From NCBI RefSeq assembly GCF_015672735.1, contig NZ_JADABY010000054.1, positions 21,041 through 85,040 on the forward strand: a stretch of 64,000 bases of DNA, given 5' to 3'. Source of the stretch: Citrobacter sp. Res13-Sevr-PEB04-36. Lineage in GTDB: Bacteria; Pseudomonadota; Gammaproteobacteria; Enterobacterales; Enterobacteriaceae. The notes beneath the pieces were generated by a model. It was given only the letters and a program-made list of their open reading frames with translations, made no database searches and was not told where the DNA came from. The first letter of the stretch is position 1, and each line of letters opens with the position of its first letter. This document shows, piece by piece, positions 1-11,500 of the stretch. Both the position numbers and the translations under genes were made by a program.

Positions 1-334
<334 letters not shown>

Positions 335-354
335 TCATCTCGCTAACTTGGCTT

Positions 355-383
355 ATTATGGGGATAAGATTCAGGGATTCAAG
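355..383 (-). promoter_or_regulatory. Sigma-32 (heat-shock) promoter of grpE
   Basis: On the reverse strand CTTGAA (378-383) is followed after 14 bases by CCCCATAAT (355-363). These match the RpoH -35 (CTTGAA) and -10 (CCCCATnT) elements. The promoter lies in the grpE/nadK divergent region and points at grpE. Confidence 0.85.
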
Positions 384-431
384 GGAAGTACTCACATTGT
401 CACTCATCTTCGCTACAAGGACCTCGAGAAA

Positions 432-1310
432 ATGAATAAACATTTCAAGTGTATTGGCATTGTGGGGCATCCACGCCACCCCACTGCACTGACCACACAT
501 GAAATGCTTTACCGCTGGCTGTGCACAAAAGGGTATCAGGTTATCGTGGAGCAACAAATCGCCCGCGAACTACAGCTAAAAAATGTGCAAACCGGCACGC
601 TGGCAGAAATTGGTCAGCAGGCGGACCTCGCGGTAGTGGTTGGCGGAGATGGCAACATGCTCGGTGCTGCGCGTACTTTGGCACGCTATGACATTAAGGT
701 CATCGGGATCAACCGTGGCAACCTGGGCTTTCTCACCGACCTTGACCCGGACAATGCCCATCAGCAGCTAGCCGATGTGCTGGAAGGCCACTACATCAGT
801 GAAAAGCGCTTTTTACTTGAAGCTCAGGTGTGCCAGCAAGATTGCCAGAAGCGTATCAGTACCGCGATCAATGAAGTGGTGCTGCATCCGGGTAAAGTCG
901 CGCACATGATTGAATTTGAAGTCTATATTGATGAGGTCTTTGCGTTTTCCCAGCGTTCAGACGGGCTGATTATTTCCACGCCAACCGGTTCTACCGCCTA
1001 CTCGCTCTCTGCCGGCGGTCCCATCCTGACGCCTTCTCTGGATGCTATTACGCTGGTACCGATGTTCCCGCACACGCTCTCAGCGCGACCGCTGGTGATC
1101 AACAGTAGCAGCACCATTCGCCTGCGCTTCTCACACCGCCGTAGCGATCTCGAAATTAGCTGCGACAGCCAGATTGCCCTGCCTATACAGGAGGGTGAAG
1201 ACGTGTTGATTCGCCGCTGTGATTATCATTTAAACCTGATTCACCCTAAAGATTACAGCTATTTCAATACATTAAGCACCAAGCTTGGCTGGTCAAAAAA
1301 ATTATTCTAA
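432..1310 (+). CDS. nadK: NAD kinase
   Basis: NadK phosphorylates NAD to NADP with ATP in the cytoplasm. The 292-residue product from the ATG at 432 ([17 protein letters not shown]) has the exact length of E. coli NadK; longer in-frame starts upstream would run into grpE. The GGDGN motif that binds ATP and NAD is at residues 71-75 (catalytic Asp73). [10 protein letters not shown] follows near residue 94, and the conserved [13 protein letters not shown] nucleotide-binding segment is near residue 185. It is divergent from grpE and followed at once by recN, the usual enterobacterial arrangement. Nothing is unusual about it. Confidence 0.97.
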   Translation: MNKHFKCIGIVGHPRHPTALTTHEMLYRWLCTKGYQVIVEQQIARELQLKNVQTGTLAEIGQQADLAVVVGGDGNMLGAARTLARYDIKVIGINRGNLGFLTDLDPDNAHQQLADVLEGHYISEKRFLLEAQVCQQDCQKRISTAINEVVLHPGKVAHMIEFEVYIDEVFAFSQRSDGLIISTPTGSTAYSLSAGGPILTPSLDAITLVPMFPHTLSARPLVINSSSTIRLRFSHRRSDLEISCDSQIALPIQEGEDVLIRRCDYHLNLIHPKDYSYFNTLSTKLGWSKKLF

Positions 1311-1327
1311 TTTAACGCCAACCTCTT

Positions 1328-1369
1328 TACTGTATAAAAAACCAGTTTATACTGTATGTAATTACAGTT
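1328..1369 (+). promoter_or_regulatory. Two LexA (SOS) boxes upstream of recN
   Basis: Two 20-bp LexA-type operators lie 22 bp apart. The one at 1350-1369 contains a perfect CTGT-N8-ACAG core (1352-1367). The one at 1328-1347 has CTGT-N8-CCAG (1330-1345), one base off. E. coli recN is likewise controlled by multiple LexA boxes. The recN start codon is 27 bp downstream, so LexA bound here would cover the promoter and leader. Confidence 0.9.
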
Positions 1370-1395
1370 ATGGTTTTTCATACAGGAAAACAGCT

Positions 1396-3057
1396 ATGTT
1401 GGCACAACTGACCATCAGCAATTTTGCTATCGTTCGTGAACTTGAGATCGATTTTCAGAGCGGAATGACCGTCATCACCGGTGAGACCGGGGCGGGTAAG
1501 TCCATTGCCATTGATGCCCTCGGTTTGTGCCTTGGCGGACGTGCCGATGCCGACATGGTACGCGCTGGCGCTACGCGTGCCGATCTATGTGCCCGCTTCT
1601 CCCTGAAAGACACGCCAGCGGCGCTGCAATGGCTCGAAGAAAACCAGCTTGAAGAAGGCCGTGAATGCTTGCTACGCCGCGTTATCAGTAGCGATGGGCG
1701 CTCCCGTGGCTTTATCAACGGCACCGCGGTACCGCTGTCACAGCTTCGCGAGCTCGGCCAGTTGTTAATTCAAATCCACGGCCAGCACGCGCATCAACTG
1801 CTGACGAAATCTGAACACCAAAAATCCCTGCTGGACGGCTATGCCAATGAATCGTCCCTTATTCAGGAAATGGCGGCGCGCTATCAGCTGTGGCATCAGA
1901 GCTGCCGCGACCTGGCGCATCATCAGCAGCAAAGCCAGGAACGTGCTGCCCGGGCAGAACTGCTGCAGTACCAGTTGAAAGAACTGAACGAATTTAACCC
2001 GCAGGTGGGTGAGTTTGAGCAGATCGATGAAGAGTACAAGCGCCTGGCTAACAGCGGACAGTTGCTCACCACCAGCCAACAGGCGCTGGCTATCCTGGCA
2101 GATGGCGAAGACGCTAATCTGCAAAGCCAACTGTACACGGCAAAGCAGTTGGTCAGCGAACTGGCGGGTATGGACAATAAGCTTTCCGGTATTCTGGACA
2201 TGCTTGAAGAGGCGACCATTCAACTCAGCGAAGCCAGCGACGAGCTACGCCACTATTGTGACCGGCTGGATCTGGATCCTAACCGGTTATTCGAGCTTGA
2301 GCAGCGTATCGCAAAACAAATTTCTCTGGCGCGCAAACACCATGTCGCACCTGAAGCGCTCCCGCAGTTCTATCAATCCCTGCTGGATGAACAGCAGCAA
2401 CTTGACGATCAGGCGGACTCACTCGAAACCCTCACCCTTGCGGTGAACACTCATCACAAGCTGGCACTGGAAACAGCAATGACGCTGCATCACCAGCGGC
2501 AGCACTATGCTCAGGAGTTAGGGCAACTCATTACAGAGAGCATGCACGCACTTTCTATGCCGCACGGACTCTTTTGCATTGAGGTGAAGTTTGATGAACA
2601 CCATCTGAGCGTAGACGGTGCCGATCGCATTGAATTTAAGGTCACCACCAACCCGGGCCAGCCGTTACAGCCTATTGCTAAAGTCGCATCCGGCGGGGAG
2701 CTGTCGCGTATTGCGCTGGCAATCCAGGTGATCACCGCGCGTAAAATGGAAACACCAGCACTGATTTTCGATGAAGTGGACGTTGGTATCAGTGGTCCAA
2801 CGGCAGCGGTTGTCGGCAAGCTGCTGCGCCAACTCGGTGAATCCACGCAGGTCATGTGCGTCACGCACCTGCCGCAGGTTGCCGGTTGCGGGCATCAACA
2901 CTTCTACGTCAGCAAAGAAACCGACGGCGCGATGACCGAAACACATATGCAACCACTGGATAAACGCGCGCGCCTGCAGGAGCTCGCTCGCTTACTTGGC
3001 GGTAGCGAAGTCACGCGCAATACCCTCGCAAATGCAAAAGAACTGCTGGCAGCATAA
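1396..3057 (+). CDS. recN: DNA repair ATPase RecN
   Basis: RecN is an SMC-like ATPase acting early in double-strand break repair. The ATG at 1396 ([16 protein letters not shown]) gives 553 residues, the E. coli length. Walker A GETGAGKS is at residues 29-36, a central coiled-coil region rich in Gln, Glu and Leu spans roughly 160-400, the ABC signature [11 protein letters not shown] is near 430, and the Walker B/D-loop [10 protein letters not shown] is near 457. The start is chosen because it lies just after two LexA boxes that an upstream ATG at 1285 would include. The C-terminus ends LAA, which resembles the E. coli degradation signal for ClpXP. Confidence 0.97.
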   Translation: MLAQLTISNFAIVRELEIDFQSGMTVITGETGAGKSIAIDALGLCLGGRADADMVRAGATRADLCARFSLKDTPAALQWLEENQLEEGRECLLRRVISSDGRSRGFINGTAVPLSQLRELGQLLIQIHGQHAHQLLTKSEHQKSLLDGYANESSLIQEMAARYQLWHQSCRDLAHHQQQSQERAARAELLQYQLKELNEFNPQVGEFEQIDEEYKRLANSGQLLTTSQQALAILADGEDANLQSQLYTAKQLVSELAGMDNKLSGILDMLEEATIQLSEASDELRHYCDRLDLDPNRLFELEQRIAKQISLARKHHVAPEALPQFYQSLLDEQQQLDDQADSLETLTLAVNTHHKLALETAMTLHHQRQHYAQELGQLITESMHALSMPHGLFCIEVKFDEHHLSVDGADRIEFKVTTNPGQPLQPIAKVASGGELSRIALAIQVITARKMETPALIFDEVDVGISGPTAAVVGKLLRQLGESTQVMCVTHLPQVAGCGHQHFYVSKETDGAMTETHMQPLDKRARLQELARLLGGSEVTRNTLANAKELLAA

Positions 3058-3206
3058 ACTTTTTTCTCTTGTAACGGTCTGAGTTCAACATAAAATCGCC
3101 GTCCGACCCGACAGCAAAAGGTTTTAAAGTGGTGAAAGGTCTATTATCATCGGCATATTACATATGAGCCGCGTACTGCTCGGGCCCGAAAAGGAATCAA
3201 ATCACT

Positions 3207-3551
3207 ATGCGCTGTAAAACGCTGACTGCTGCTGCAGCAGTACTACTGATGTTGACCGCAGGCTGTTCCACTCTGGAGCGAGTGGTTTATCGTCCTGACA
3301 TCAACCAGGGAAACTATCTGACTGCTAACGATGTATCCAAAGTTCGTGTGGGTATGACACAACAGCAGGTTGCTTATGCACTGGGAACACCGATGATGTC
3401 CGATCCTTTTGGTACCAATACCTGGTTCTATGTGTTCCGTCAGCAACCGGGACATGAAGGCGTAACGCAGCAAACGCTGACTCTGACCTTTAATAGCAAT
3501 GGTGTGTTGACCAATATTGATAACAAGCCAGCATTGACCAGTAATCAATAA
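3207..3551 (+). CDS. bamE: Outer-membrane assembly lipoprotein BamE (SmpA)
   Basis: BamE is a small lipoprotein of the BAM complex that inserts beta-barrel proteins into the outer membrane. The 114-residue product has a signal peptide with lipobox LTAGC (lipidated Cys20), then the BamE fold with the conserved [17 protein letters not shown] segment at about 47-63 and [11 protein letters not shown]. An SD-like AAGGA lies 9 bp before the ATG. It is followed by a strong terminator shared with the convergent rnfH-ratA pair. Its place after recN is standard. Confidence 0.96.
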   Translation: MRCKTLTAAAAVLLMLTAGCSTLERVVYRPDINQGNYLTANDVSKVRVGMTQQQVAYALGTPMMSDPFGTNTWFYVFRQQPGHEGVTQQTLTLTFNSNGVLTNIDNKPALTSNQ

Positions 3552-3570
3552 GCTGGTCTTCAGATAGCAA

Positions 3571-3597
3571 AAAAGGTGCTCAGTGAGCACCTTTTTT
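3571..3597. terminator. Bidirectional rho-independent terminator between bamE and rnfH
   Basis: A hairpin AAGGTGCTC-AGT-GAGCACCTT is bordered by an A-run on the left and a T-run on the right, so it can terminate both bamE (+) and ratA-rnfH (-). Confidence 0.9.
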
Positions 3598-3605
3598 ATT
3601 ACCTG

Positions 3606-3896
3606 CTATTTGTTGGCAGATTTCTCAGCCCGCTTCCTGCGCAACTCTTTCGGATCGGCAATCAATGGCCGGTAGATTTCTACCCGATCGCCGTCATGTA
3701 CGACATCAACAAGTTTTACCGGACGGCTGTAGATCCCAACTTTGTTTTTGCTGAGATCGATATCAGGGCGCAATTCCAGTAATCCAGATGCGCGAATGGC
3801 CTCTTCAACCGTCGCGCCCTCTTGCAGCGTCACGCGCTGTAAATATTGCTTTTCGGGTAGCGCGTACGCTACCTCGACGACCATTTTAGCCGACAC
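3606..3896 (-). CDS. rnfH: RnfH family ubiquitin-like protein
   Basis: The reading frame contains [21 protein letters not shown] and [19 protein letters not shown] sequence ([16 protein letters not shown]), typical of RnfH (YfjF), a beta-grasp protein of unclear role. A GTG start at 3896 gives 96 residues, the usual family length. The first ATG would give 92 and an upstream one 126, the latter running deep into ratA. With the GTG start the gene overlaps the end of ratA by 11 bases, suggesting translational coupling. It lies opposite bamE and ends at the shared terminator. Confidence 0.9.
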   Translation of the reverse strand: MSAKMVVEVAYALPEKQYLQRVTLQEGATVEEAIRASGLLELRPDIDLSKNKVGIYSRPVKLVDVVHDGDRVEIYRPLIADPKELRRKRAEKSANK

Positions 3897-4329
3897 TGAC
3901 ACTGTAAACCTCTTTTGCACGCACCGTGAAGGCCTGCACCATGTTCGATGCCAGCTCTTTAAAGATACGGCCGAACGCCAGTTCAATTAGCTTGTTAGTG
4001 AACTCAAAATCGAGCTGAAACTCAATGCGGCACGCTTCCTGACTGAGTGGCGTAAACTTCCACCCGCCAATAAGTTTTTTGAAGGGGCCATCGACCAGAT
4101 GCATCAGGATGCTCTGGTTATTGGTCAACTGGTTGCGCGTAGTGAACGTTTTGCTAATCCCTGCTTTAGACACATCCACCGCTGCCGTCATCTGTCCCGG
4201 AGTCGATTCCAGAACGCGGCTTCCGGTGCAACCCGGTAAAAACTGGGGGTAGGATTTCACATCATTCACTAGCTGATACATCTGTTCCGCACTGTAAGGT
4301 ACTAAAGCGGTCCGGCTAATCTGAGGCAT
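3886..4329 (-). CDS. ratA: RatA, START-like domain protein (ribosome association toxin / CoQ-binding family)
   Basis: The product [20 protein letters not shown] is RatA (YfjG) of the polyketide cyclase/START-like superfamily. The E. coli protein was reported to block 70S assembly, and homologues (Coq10) bind ubiquinone, so the cellular role is debated. I chose the ATG at 4329 (147 residues) because GGAA lies 6 bases upstream; an ATG at 4341 (151 residues) has no visible SD. The gene is divergent from smpB and overlaps rnfH downstream. Confidence 0.9.
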   Translation of the reverse strand: MPQISRTALVPYSAEQMYQLVNDVKSYPQFLPGCTGSRVLESTPGQMTAAVDVSKAGISKTFTTRNQLTNNQSILMHLVDGPFKKLIGGWKFTPLSQEACRIEFQLDFEFTNKLIELAFGRIFKELASNMVQAFTVRAKEVYSVSVG

Positions 4330-4483
4330 AACAATTTCCATCTATATCAATCGAGCAAATAATACCATTTATCATCCGCTAAAAAAAACGCTATAGCCCA
4401 ACTCGTGCTAAGATAGCGCCTTGCGCCCCGCTGGATGAAATGGGGTGTTTTTCGATTCCAGATTACCTATACTGAGCGGCATT

Positions 4484-4966
4484 ATGACGAAGAAAAAAGC
4501 ACACAAACCTGGCTCAGCCACAATCGCGCTTAACAAACGCGCACGACACGAATACTTTATCGAAGAAGAGTTCGAAGCGGGACTCGCTCTGCAGGGCTGG
4601 GAAGTCAAATCCCTGCGCGCGGGTAAAGCCAACATCAGCGACAGCTATGTCATTCTTAAAGACGGTGAAGCTTACCTGTTTGGCGCCAACTTCATCCCCA
4701 TGGCGGTTGCTTCAACGCACGTGGTCTGCGATCCCACCCGTACCCGTAAGCTGCTGTTAAACCAACGTGAGCTCGACTCGCTGTATGGTCGAATGAACCG
4801 CGAGGGTTACACCGTTGTGGCGCTGTCACTGTACTGGAAGAATGCCTGGTGCAAAGTGAAAATTGGCGTCGCGAAAGGTAAGAAACAGCACGATAAACGC
4901 TCCGATGTGAAAGAGCGTGAGTGGCAGGTGGATAAAGCACGTATTATGAAAAATGCTGGCAGATAA
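4484..4966 (+). CDS. smpB: SsrA-binding protein SmpB
   Basis: SmpB binds tmRNA and fits it into stalled ribosomes for trans-translation. The ATG at 4484 gives 160 residues ([20 protein letters not shown]), the E. coli length. The OB-fold core carries [18 protein letters not shown], and the basic C-terminal tail ([28 protein letters not shown]) mimics the missing mRNA. A TATACT -10-like element lies just upstream at 4468-4473. Its RNA partner ssrA is at 21856, separated here by the 16-kb bap locus. Confidence 0.97.
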   Translation: MTKKKAHKPGSATIALNKRARHEYFIEEEFEAGLALQGWEVKSLRAGKANISDSYVILKDGEAYLFGANFIPMAVASTHVVCDPTRTRKLLLNQRELDSLYGRMNREGYTVVALSLYWKNAWCKVKIGVAKGKKQHDKRSDVKEREWQVDKARIMKNAGR

Positions 4967-4980
4967 CACCTTCGTTTTGT

Positions 4981-5014
4981 GACCAGTCTCTCATTACGGG
5001 ACTGGTCCTTATTA
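4981..5014 (+). terminator. Probable terminator after smpB
   Basis: GACCAGTC (4981-4988) pairs with GACTGGTC (5000-5007), followed by CTTATTATTT. The stem is good but the T-run is broken, so this is a moderate-strength call. Confidence 0.5.
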
Positions 5015-5545
5015 TTTAGTTATTGAAATCGCCCTAATATATTCACCGTATTTATAGTTCCACATTACTGAATCGTTCAGACATCGAATAATCTACGCCT
5101 TTATTTCCTGGCGCTTATAGACTAATAAAATAAAACATCAAGAACCTCCTCGCTTTATTTCCCTTAACCAAAATAACACTATTATTACTGATGTTTATTA
5201 TATACCCCCGCTATCATTAAAAAAATAAACTCATTAAATACATGTAGTTACAATGCATTTCGGTCTATAAAAAACTTTGCTTTTAATCCATCTAAAATAT
5301 CAATCACTGTTTTTAATATGAAGAAGTTGCAGAATACTTTCTTTCTGACTATATCATCTAATACGAAAGAACTATTCAACGCCGAGGCCAACTCTTACCA
5401 GCTAATCGAACCGACATCGTTGTGATCTAATCAATGAAACCACATGTGTAAATTCATCCTCAGGATGAACGGGGCACCTGTCTGCTCATTTTCCCAGAAC
5501 GCTGTTGCGGAATAATTCCCCCGGCAAGCCATCAGGAGTGAACAT
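5015..5545. other. AT-rich non-coding leader region upstream of bapA
   Basis: About 530 bases without a convincing gene, clearly richer in A+T than the flanking genes. It must hold the promoter and leader of the large adhesin gene. An SD-like CAGGAGTG sits 8 bp before the ATG at 5546. I could not assign a specific promoter. The AT-richness would suit H-NS silencing and regulated expression, as reported for Salmonella bapA (CsgD-dependent). Confidence 0.5.
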
Positions 5546-8500
5546 ATGCGTCATATCGCCGTTGTATCAAAGTTGACTGGTGTATCTACGAATATCGAAA
5601 CCTCCGAAGTGACGCTCAGTACCCCGTCCATCGTGAAGTTATCCGTTTCGCGTGAGGACATCAGCCAACTGACTCGTGTTAATCAGGATCTGGTAGTCAC
5701 GCTCCGTTCAGGCGACGTTATCACGATTAAAAACTTCTATGTTGCAAATGGCAGTGATAAAAGCCAGCTCGTTCTCGAAGACAGCAACGGTGCTCTCTGG
5801 TGGGTTCAGGATACCGACGGCGCGTTCCACTTCCAGCATCTGGACGATCTCACACCGCTGATGGCGGCCGAAGGCAGTCATGACGGTGGTGCCATCTGGC
5901 CGTGGGTTCTCGGCGGGGTAGCGGCTGCGGGTGGCATTGCCCTCGCGGCAGGTGGCGGTGGTGGTGGCGGTGGTGGGAATAATCCTGGTAACGGGAATAA
6001 CCCTGGCGATGGTGACGGTAACGGGAACGGGAATAACCCCGGCGATGGTGACGGGAACGGGAACGGGAATAACCCCGGCGATGGTGGCGGCAACGGGAAC
6101 GGGAATAACCCCGGCGATGGTGGCGGCAACGGTAACGGGAATAACCCCGGCGATGGTGGCGGCAACGGTAACGGGAATAACCCCGGCGATGGTGACGGCA
6201 ATGGTAACGGGAATAACCCCGGCGATGGTGACGGCGAAACTCCACCGATAACACCTGCGATCCCGGGTGTGCCTGTCATCACCAGCGTCATTGATAACCA
6301 GGAACAAAATACTGGCATCGTAAATCAGCAGGATACCACCAACGACAATACCCCTACACTTCAGGGGACGGGCCCCGCGAATACCACGTTGCATATTTAC
6401 GATAACGGCACTGAAATTGGCCAGATCACCATCGATGCTAGCGGTAACTGGATGTTCACACCATCCCCACCGCTTACAGATGGCACTCATCAGTTTACAG
6501 TCAGCGCGTCGAACAGCGCAGGCAGCAGTGGCATGTCGGACAGCTGGGTCATTATCATCGATACCCTCGCCCCTGATGCGCCTGAACTCTCTCAGGAACT
6601 CGACGATGTCGGCTCCATTCAAGGGCTTATCGCCAGTAACGCCGTGATTGACGATGACACACCGACGCTCTCAGGTACCGGTGTTGCCGGCAATCTCATC
6701 AGCATCTATGACAATGGTATTTTGATTGGTACAAAGTTGGTTGATGAGAACGGTGACTGGACATTCACACCAGGTACACCGCTGAGCGAAGGCATCCACA
6801 ATCTGACGCTAACGCAAACCGATCCTGCGGGTAACGTCAGTGCAGAAACCACCGTGCCAACCTTTACCGTCGATACCACCCCGCCTCCGGCGGCAGCGAT
6901 TACCAACGTCAACCCGGAAGGGACAACGGTAACCGGCAGCGCAGAGCCTGGCAGCACGGTCAGTATTATCGGCAGTAATAATCAGCTGCTGGGTTCGGCC
7001 ATTGTTGGTTCAAGCGGCAATTTCACCATCGCAATTTCACCGTCGCAGACCCACGGTGAATCGCTTACCGCAAAAATTCATGACGAAGCCGGCAACGTCG
7101 GGCCTGATACCACCTTCACAGCGTCAAACTCAGGCTACCCTGGCGTACCGGTTATCGTTAGCGTGATGGATGACGTCGCCCCGTCAACCGGGCCGTTGAA
7201 CAATAATCAGGCGACTAACGATAACAAGCCCACACTTTCAGGTACAGCCGAAGCCAACAACACGGTTAAAATTTACGACAACGGCGTAGAGGTCGACAGC
7301 GTACAGGCTGATGGCAACGGCAACTGGAACTGGACATCAAGTTCACCGCTGGATGACGGCCCACACACCTTCAGCGTCACCGCAACCAACCAGTCTGGTA
7401 CCGGGGGCATGTCGCTCGCATTCAACATCGATGTCGATACCCAGCCGCCGTCATCGCCGGACGAACTGAGCGTTTCCGCCGATGGTTCCGTCGTTACGGG
7501 AACTGCCGAACCCGGCAATACCGTGGTAATCACCGACCGTAACAGCAACCCAATTGGCAGCGGCGTCGTCGGGCCGGATGGTTCATTTATCATCACTATC
7601 AAGCCACCTCAAACCAATGGCGAAACGCTAACCGCCATCGCCACCGATCCAGCCGGAAATTCCAGTCCACCGGAAACGACGCTTGCACCGGACATTACCG
7701 CCCCACAACCACCTACAGACCTGGTGATTAATGGCGCAGGCGACCAGGTCACCGGCAAAGCCGAACCCAATAGTACGGTCAACATCCAGGATCCGCGCGG
7801 TAATGTTATTGGCACAACGACGGCCACTGCTGATGGGGACTTCACGGCAACGCTGGTTCCACCGCAGACCAACGGCGAGATCCTTACTGCAAACGCGACT
7901 GATGCAGCAGGTAACGAGGGGGGCAATACCTCCGTAACCGCGCCAGACACCACGGCGCCGGATGCACCAACAGACGTTATCGTCGCCGGAAATGGAGGCT
8001 CAGTGAGCGGCCACGCAGAAGCCGGAAGCACCGTCACCGTCAAAGACAGTGGCGGTCATATTATTGGCGAGGGTCAGGCGGACAACGGCGGCAATTTCAC
8101 CGTTTCGATTACACCGGCACAAATCAACAGCGAAACCGTAAACGTCACGGCGACGGACGGCAAAGGCAACGAAAGCCTGCCAACGTCCGCAAAAGCCCCG
8201 GATCTCACGGCACCTGAACAGCCCATTATTATTGCTGTCACTGACGATGTTGCGGATTTCACCGGTCCCATTGATAACAATGGATTCACTAACGATGATA
8301 AACCTGAAATAAAAGGCACTGCCGAAGCGGGGTCTAAGGTTAAAATTTACGACAATGGCGCATTGTTAACCACCGTTACCGCCGATATCAATGGTAACTG
8401 GAACTACACCCCCACCTCGGCGCTAACGCAGGGAGCACACGTATTTACAGTGACGGCTACCGACGCCGCCAATAACACCAGCCCCTCTGCCAGCTGGAAG

Positions 8501-11500
8501 ATCATTGTCGACAGCATCGCTCCCACAGTACCGGCCATTACGCTTATCAACGATGACGTAGGAACCATCACCGGCAACGTCGCGAACAATGGGGTCACCA
8601 ACGATAAAACACCCACGTTCTCAGGGACAGGGGAGCCAGGATCGCTGGTGACGCTGTATGATAATGGCCTGCAGATGACGGTTATTCTTATCGACAGGTC
8701 AGGCGTATGGAGCCATAGCGTTCCAACAAAAGAGGCTCTCACCGAAGGCACCCACTATTTTACGGTAACCGCAACGGACGCCGCCGGTAACGTCGTCACC
8801 GCTCCTCCTGTCATCGTGACCGTTGACACTCAGGCTCCCGCAACGCCCTTCATTGGGAGCGCCACGGACGACGTAGGCAGTGTGCAAAGCGACCTGGCCA
8901 CTGGCGGACGTTCAGACGATACCTTGCCGCTGCTGAAAGGCACCGGAGAAGTCGGATCCACCATTACTGTCTACGATGGTGCCACGCCAGTAGGTACCGT
9001 TACCGTCGGGATGGGAGGAGGCTGGAGTTTTCAGATAACCCAACCTCTGAGTGAAGGCCCACACGCGCTGTCGGCTATCGCGACAGATAAGGCGGGTAAT
9101 GCCAGCAGCGCCGGAAATTTCACGCTGACTATTGATACTACCCCACCGGCCGCCCCGGTTATCACCTCAGCAGAGGGTCTTATTGGCAGTGATACAAAAC
9201 CGCTGGCGAACGGCGGGAGCACCAAAAGCGAAAACCCCAAGCTGTCCGGTACCGGAGAACCGGGTGCGACGATTACCGTCTTTGATAACGATGTCCGTCT
9301 GGGGACTACTTCCGTGCAGCCAAACGGCACCTGGACATTTACCCCGACCTCGCTTGTGGAAGGTCCGCATAAATTCACGGCGACAGCGACCGATATTGCA
9401 GGCAATACAGGCATTCCGTCAGCGGGCTTTACACTGACGGTGGATAATCTGCCACCAACGAAACCCGAACCACCGACCATCACTGATGATACCAATCCGA
9501 TAACCGGCATTATCACCAACGGCATCACCAACGATACCACGCCAACCTTCAGCGGTACCGGGAGCGCAGGGGATGTTATCGCCATCTATCTTGATGGCCG
9601 AACCGAACCGCTGGGCACGGCAACGGTAGGTGCGGATGGTAACTGGAGCTTTACGCCAACCGATCCGATTAATCAGGACAGTTACCAGGTCACCCTTACC
9701 GCAACCGATCCGGCAGGCAACGTCAGTCCACGCTCGGATGCCATTACCCTGGGCATCGACACAATGCCGTCCGCTCCGCCAGTTATCACCGCAGTTTATG
9801 ATGACGTTGGTAACGTCAAAGGCGATCTTGCGCCCGGCGCCGTAACCGATGACACAACACCAACCATTCGCGGTACCGGCGCTAACGGGGATATCATCAC
9901 TCTGTATAACGGCAGCACGGTGATTGGCACTGCCACCGTCGTGGGCAGTATCTGGAGCATCACGCCCGGTTCGGCGCTGGCAAACGGCAGCTATACGTTG
10001 ACCGCCATCGCCACCGATGCAGCAGGAAATACCAGCGACGCTTCAGGCAGTGTGTCATTTACGGTGAACAACACCACACTGATCCTGCCACAGGTCACCA
10101 ATATTGAAGATAACGCCGGAGTCTTTACCGGTTCTCTAACCAGCGGCAGCGTCACGGACGATACCACCCCGACGATTAGCGGGACCGGCACACCGGGCAG
10201 TACGGTGTTAATTTTCGATGGCAGCAATCCTGTCGCGATTGCCACGACCACCGTTGCAGCGAACGGCAGTTGGAGTATAGATGTTCCCCTCACGCCCAAC
10301 GTCACTCACACACTGACTTTCGGTGCCCAGGATGCCGCGGGTAACGTACTGGCGGCAGGAAATTCCGTGACGTTAATCGTCGATACCTTGCCTCCTGCAA
10401 TACCAACCGTCACCAGCGTAGATCCAAACGGGACGCAGGTAAGCGGCATGGCCGATGCTGGCAGTACTGTCATCATTCGCAGCGGTAACACTATTCTCGG
10501 TCAGGGGGTGGCCGACAGATTAGGAAACTTTGCCGTCACGATTTCACCAGCGCAAACAACCGGCCAAGCACTCAATGCCATCGCCCAGGATCCCGCAGGC
10601 AATCAGAGCGATCCCACGCAATTTATCGCCACCACGTCCAACGTGCCGCATCCTCCGACCCTTGAGATCGTTGATGACGTCGCGCCCATCATGGGGGTGA
10701 TTGGCAATGGTAAAACCACCAATGACATCTTACCGCTGCTGCAAGGAACGGCCACTGCAGGGGCATCAGTGACTATCTATCAAAATGGTGGGTCTATCGC
10801 CACGGTAACGGCCAATGCTATTTCTGGCGCATGGAGTTATCAGTTACCCGCCCCACTAATAAACGGCACAACCTATAATTTCACCGTGTCGCAAACCGTG
10901 AATAATGTTCCCAGCGGCCAGACACCCAATTACACCATCACCATCGATACCGTCGCCCCGCAGGCACCGACCATCACCAGTGTCATCGACGATGTCACGC
11001 CAGGTACGGGCTCATTAGATAAAGGGCAGTTCACCAACGATTCGCGCCCAACGTTCAACGGCACCGGTGAACCTGGCGCAACGATCACTATCTTTGATGG
11101 CGATGGTGCATACGCCACCACCACCGTCAACAGTAGCGGATTCTGGAGCTATACCCCAACCGATGCACTGGGAGAAGGCGTTCATAATTTTACCGTGCGT
11201 GCGACAGATGCCGCAGGCAACCAGGGCGATGCGTCCAGCAATTTCTCCATTATCGTTGATACCCTAGCCCCGGACGCCCCCTCAATTGTGACGGTAACGG
11301 ACAACGTCGGCAACACTCAAATACTCACCTCCGGAAAGTCGACTAACGATAACACCCCAACGCTCGCAGGTATTACCGAAGCGGATTCAGTTATCACCAT
11401 CCGCGACAATGGCGCGATAATCGGCACGACCACCAGCGACGCAGACGGCAACTGGAGCTTTACGCCGCTTCCCGCGCTGAGTGAAGGTAACCATTCGTTG

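Noticed and set aside
6020..6235. CRISPR-like regular repeats
   Set aside because: The 36-bp units are contiguous with no spacers and lie in frame within a coding gene.
5708..6622. Long reverse-strand frames opposite the start of bapA
   Set aside because: They mirror the 36-bp repeat and Ig repeats, give low-complexity protein and have no ribosome-binding site. The same holds for other frames opposite bapA up to 16.3 kb.
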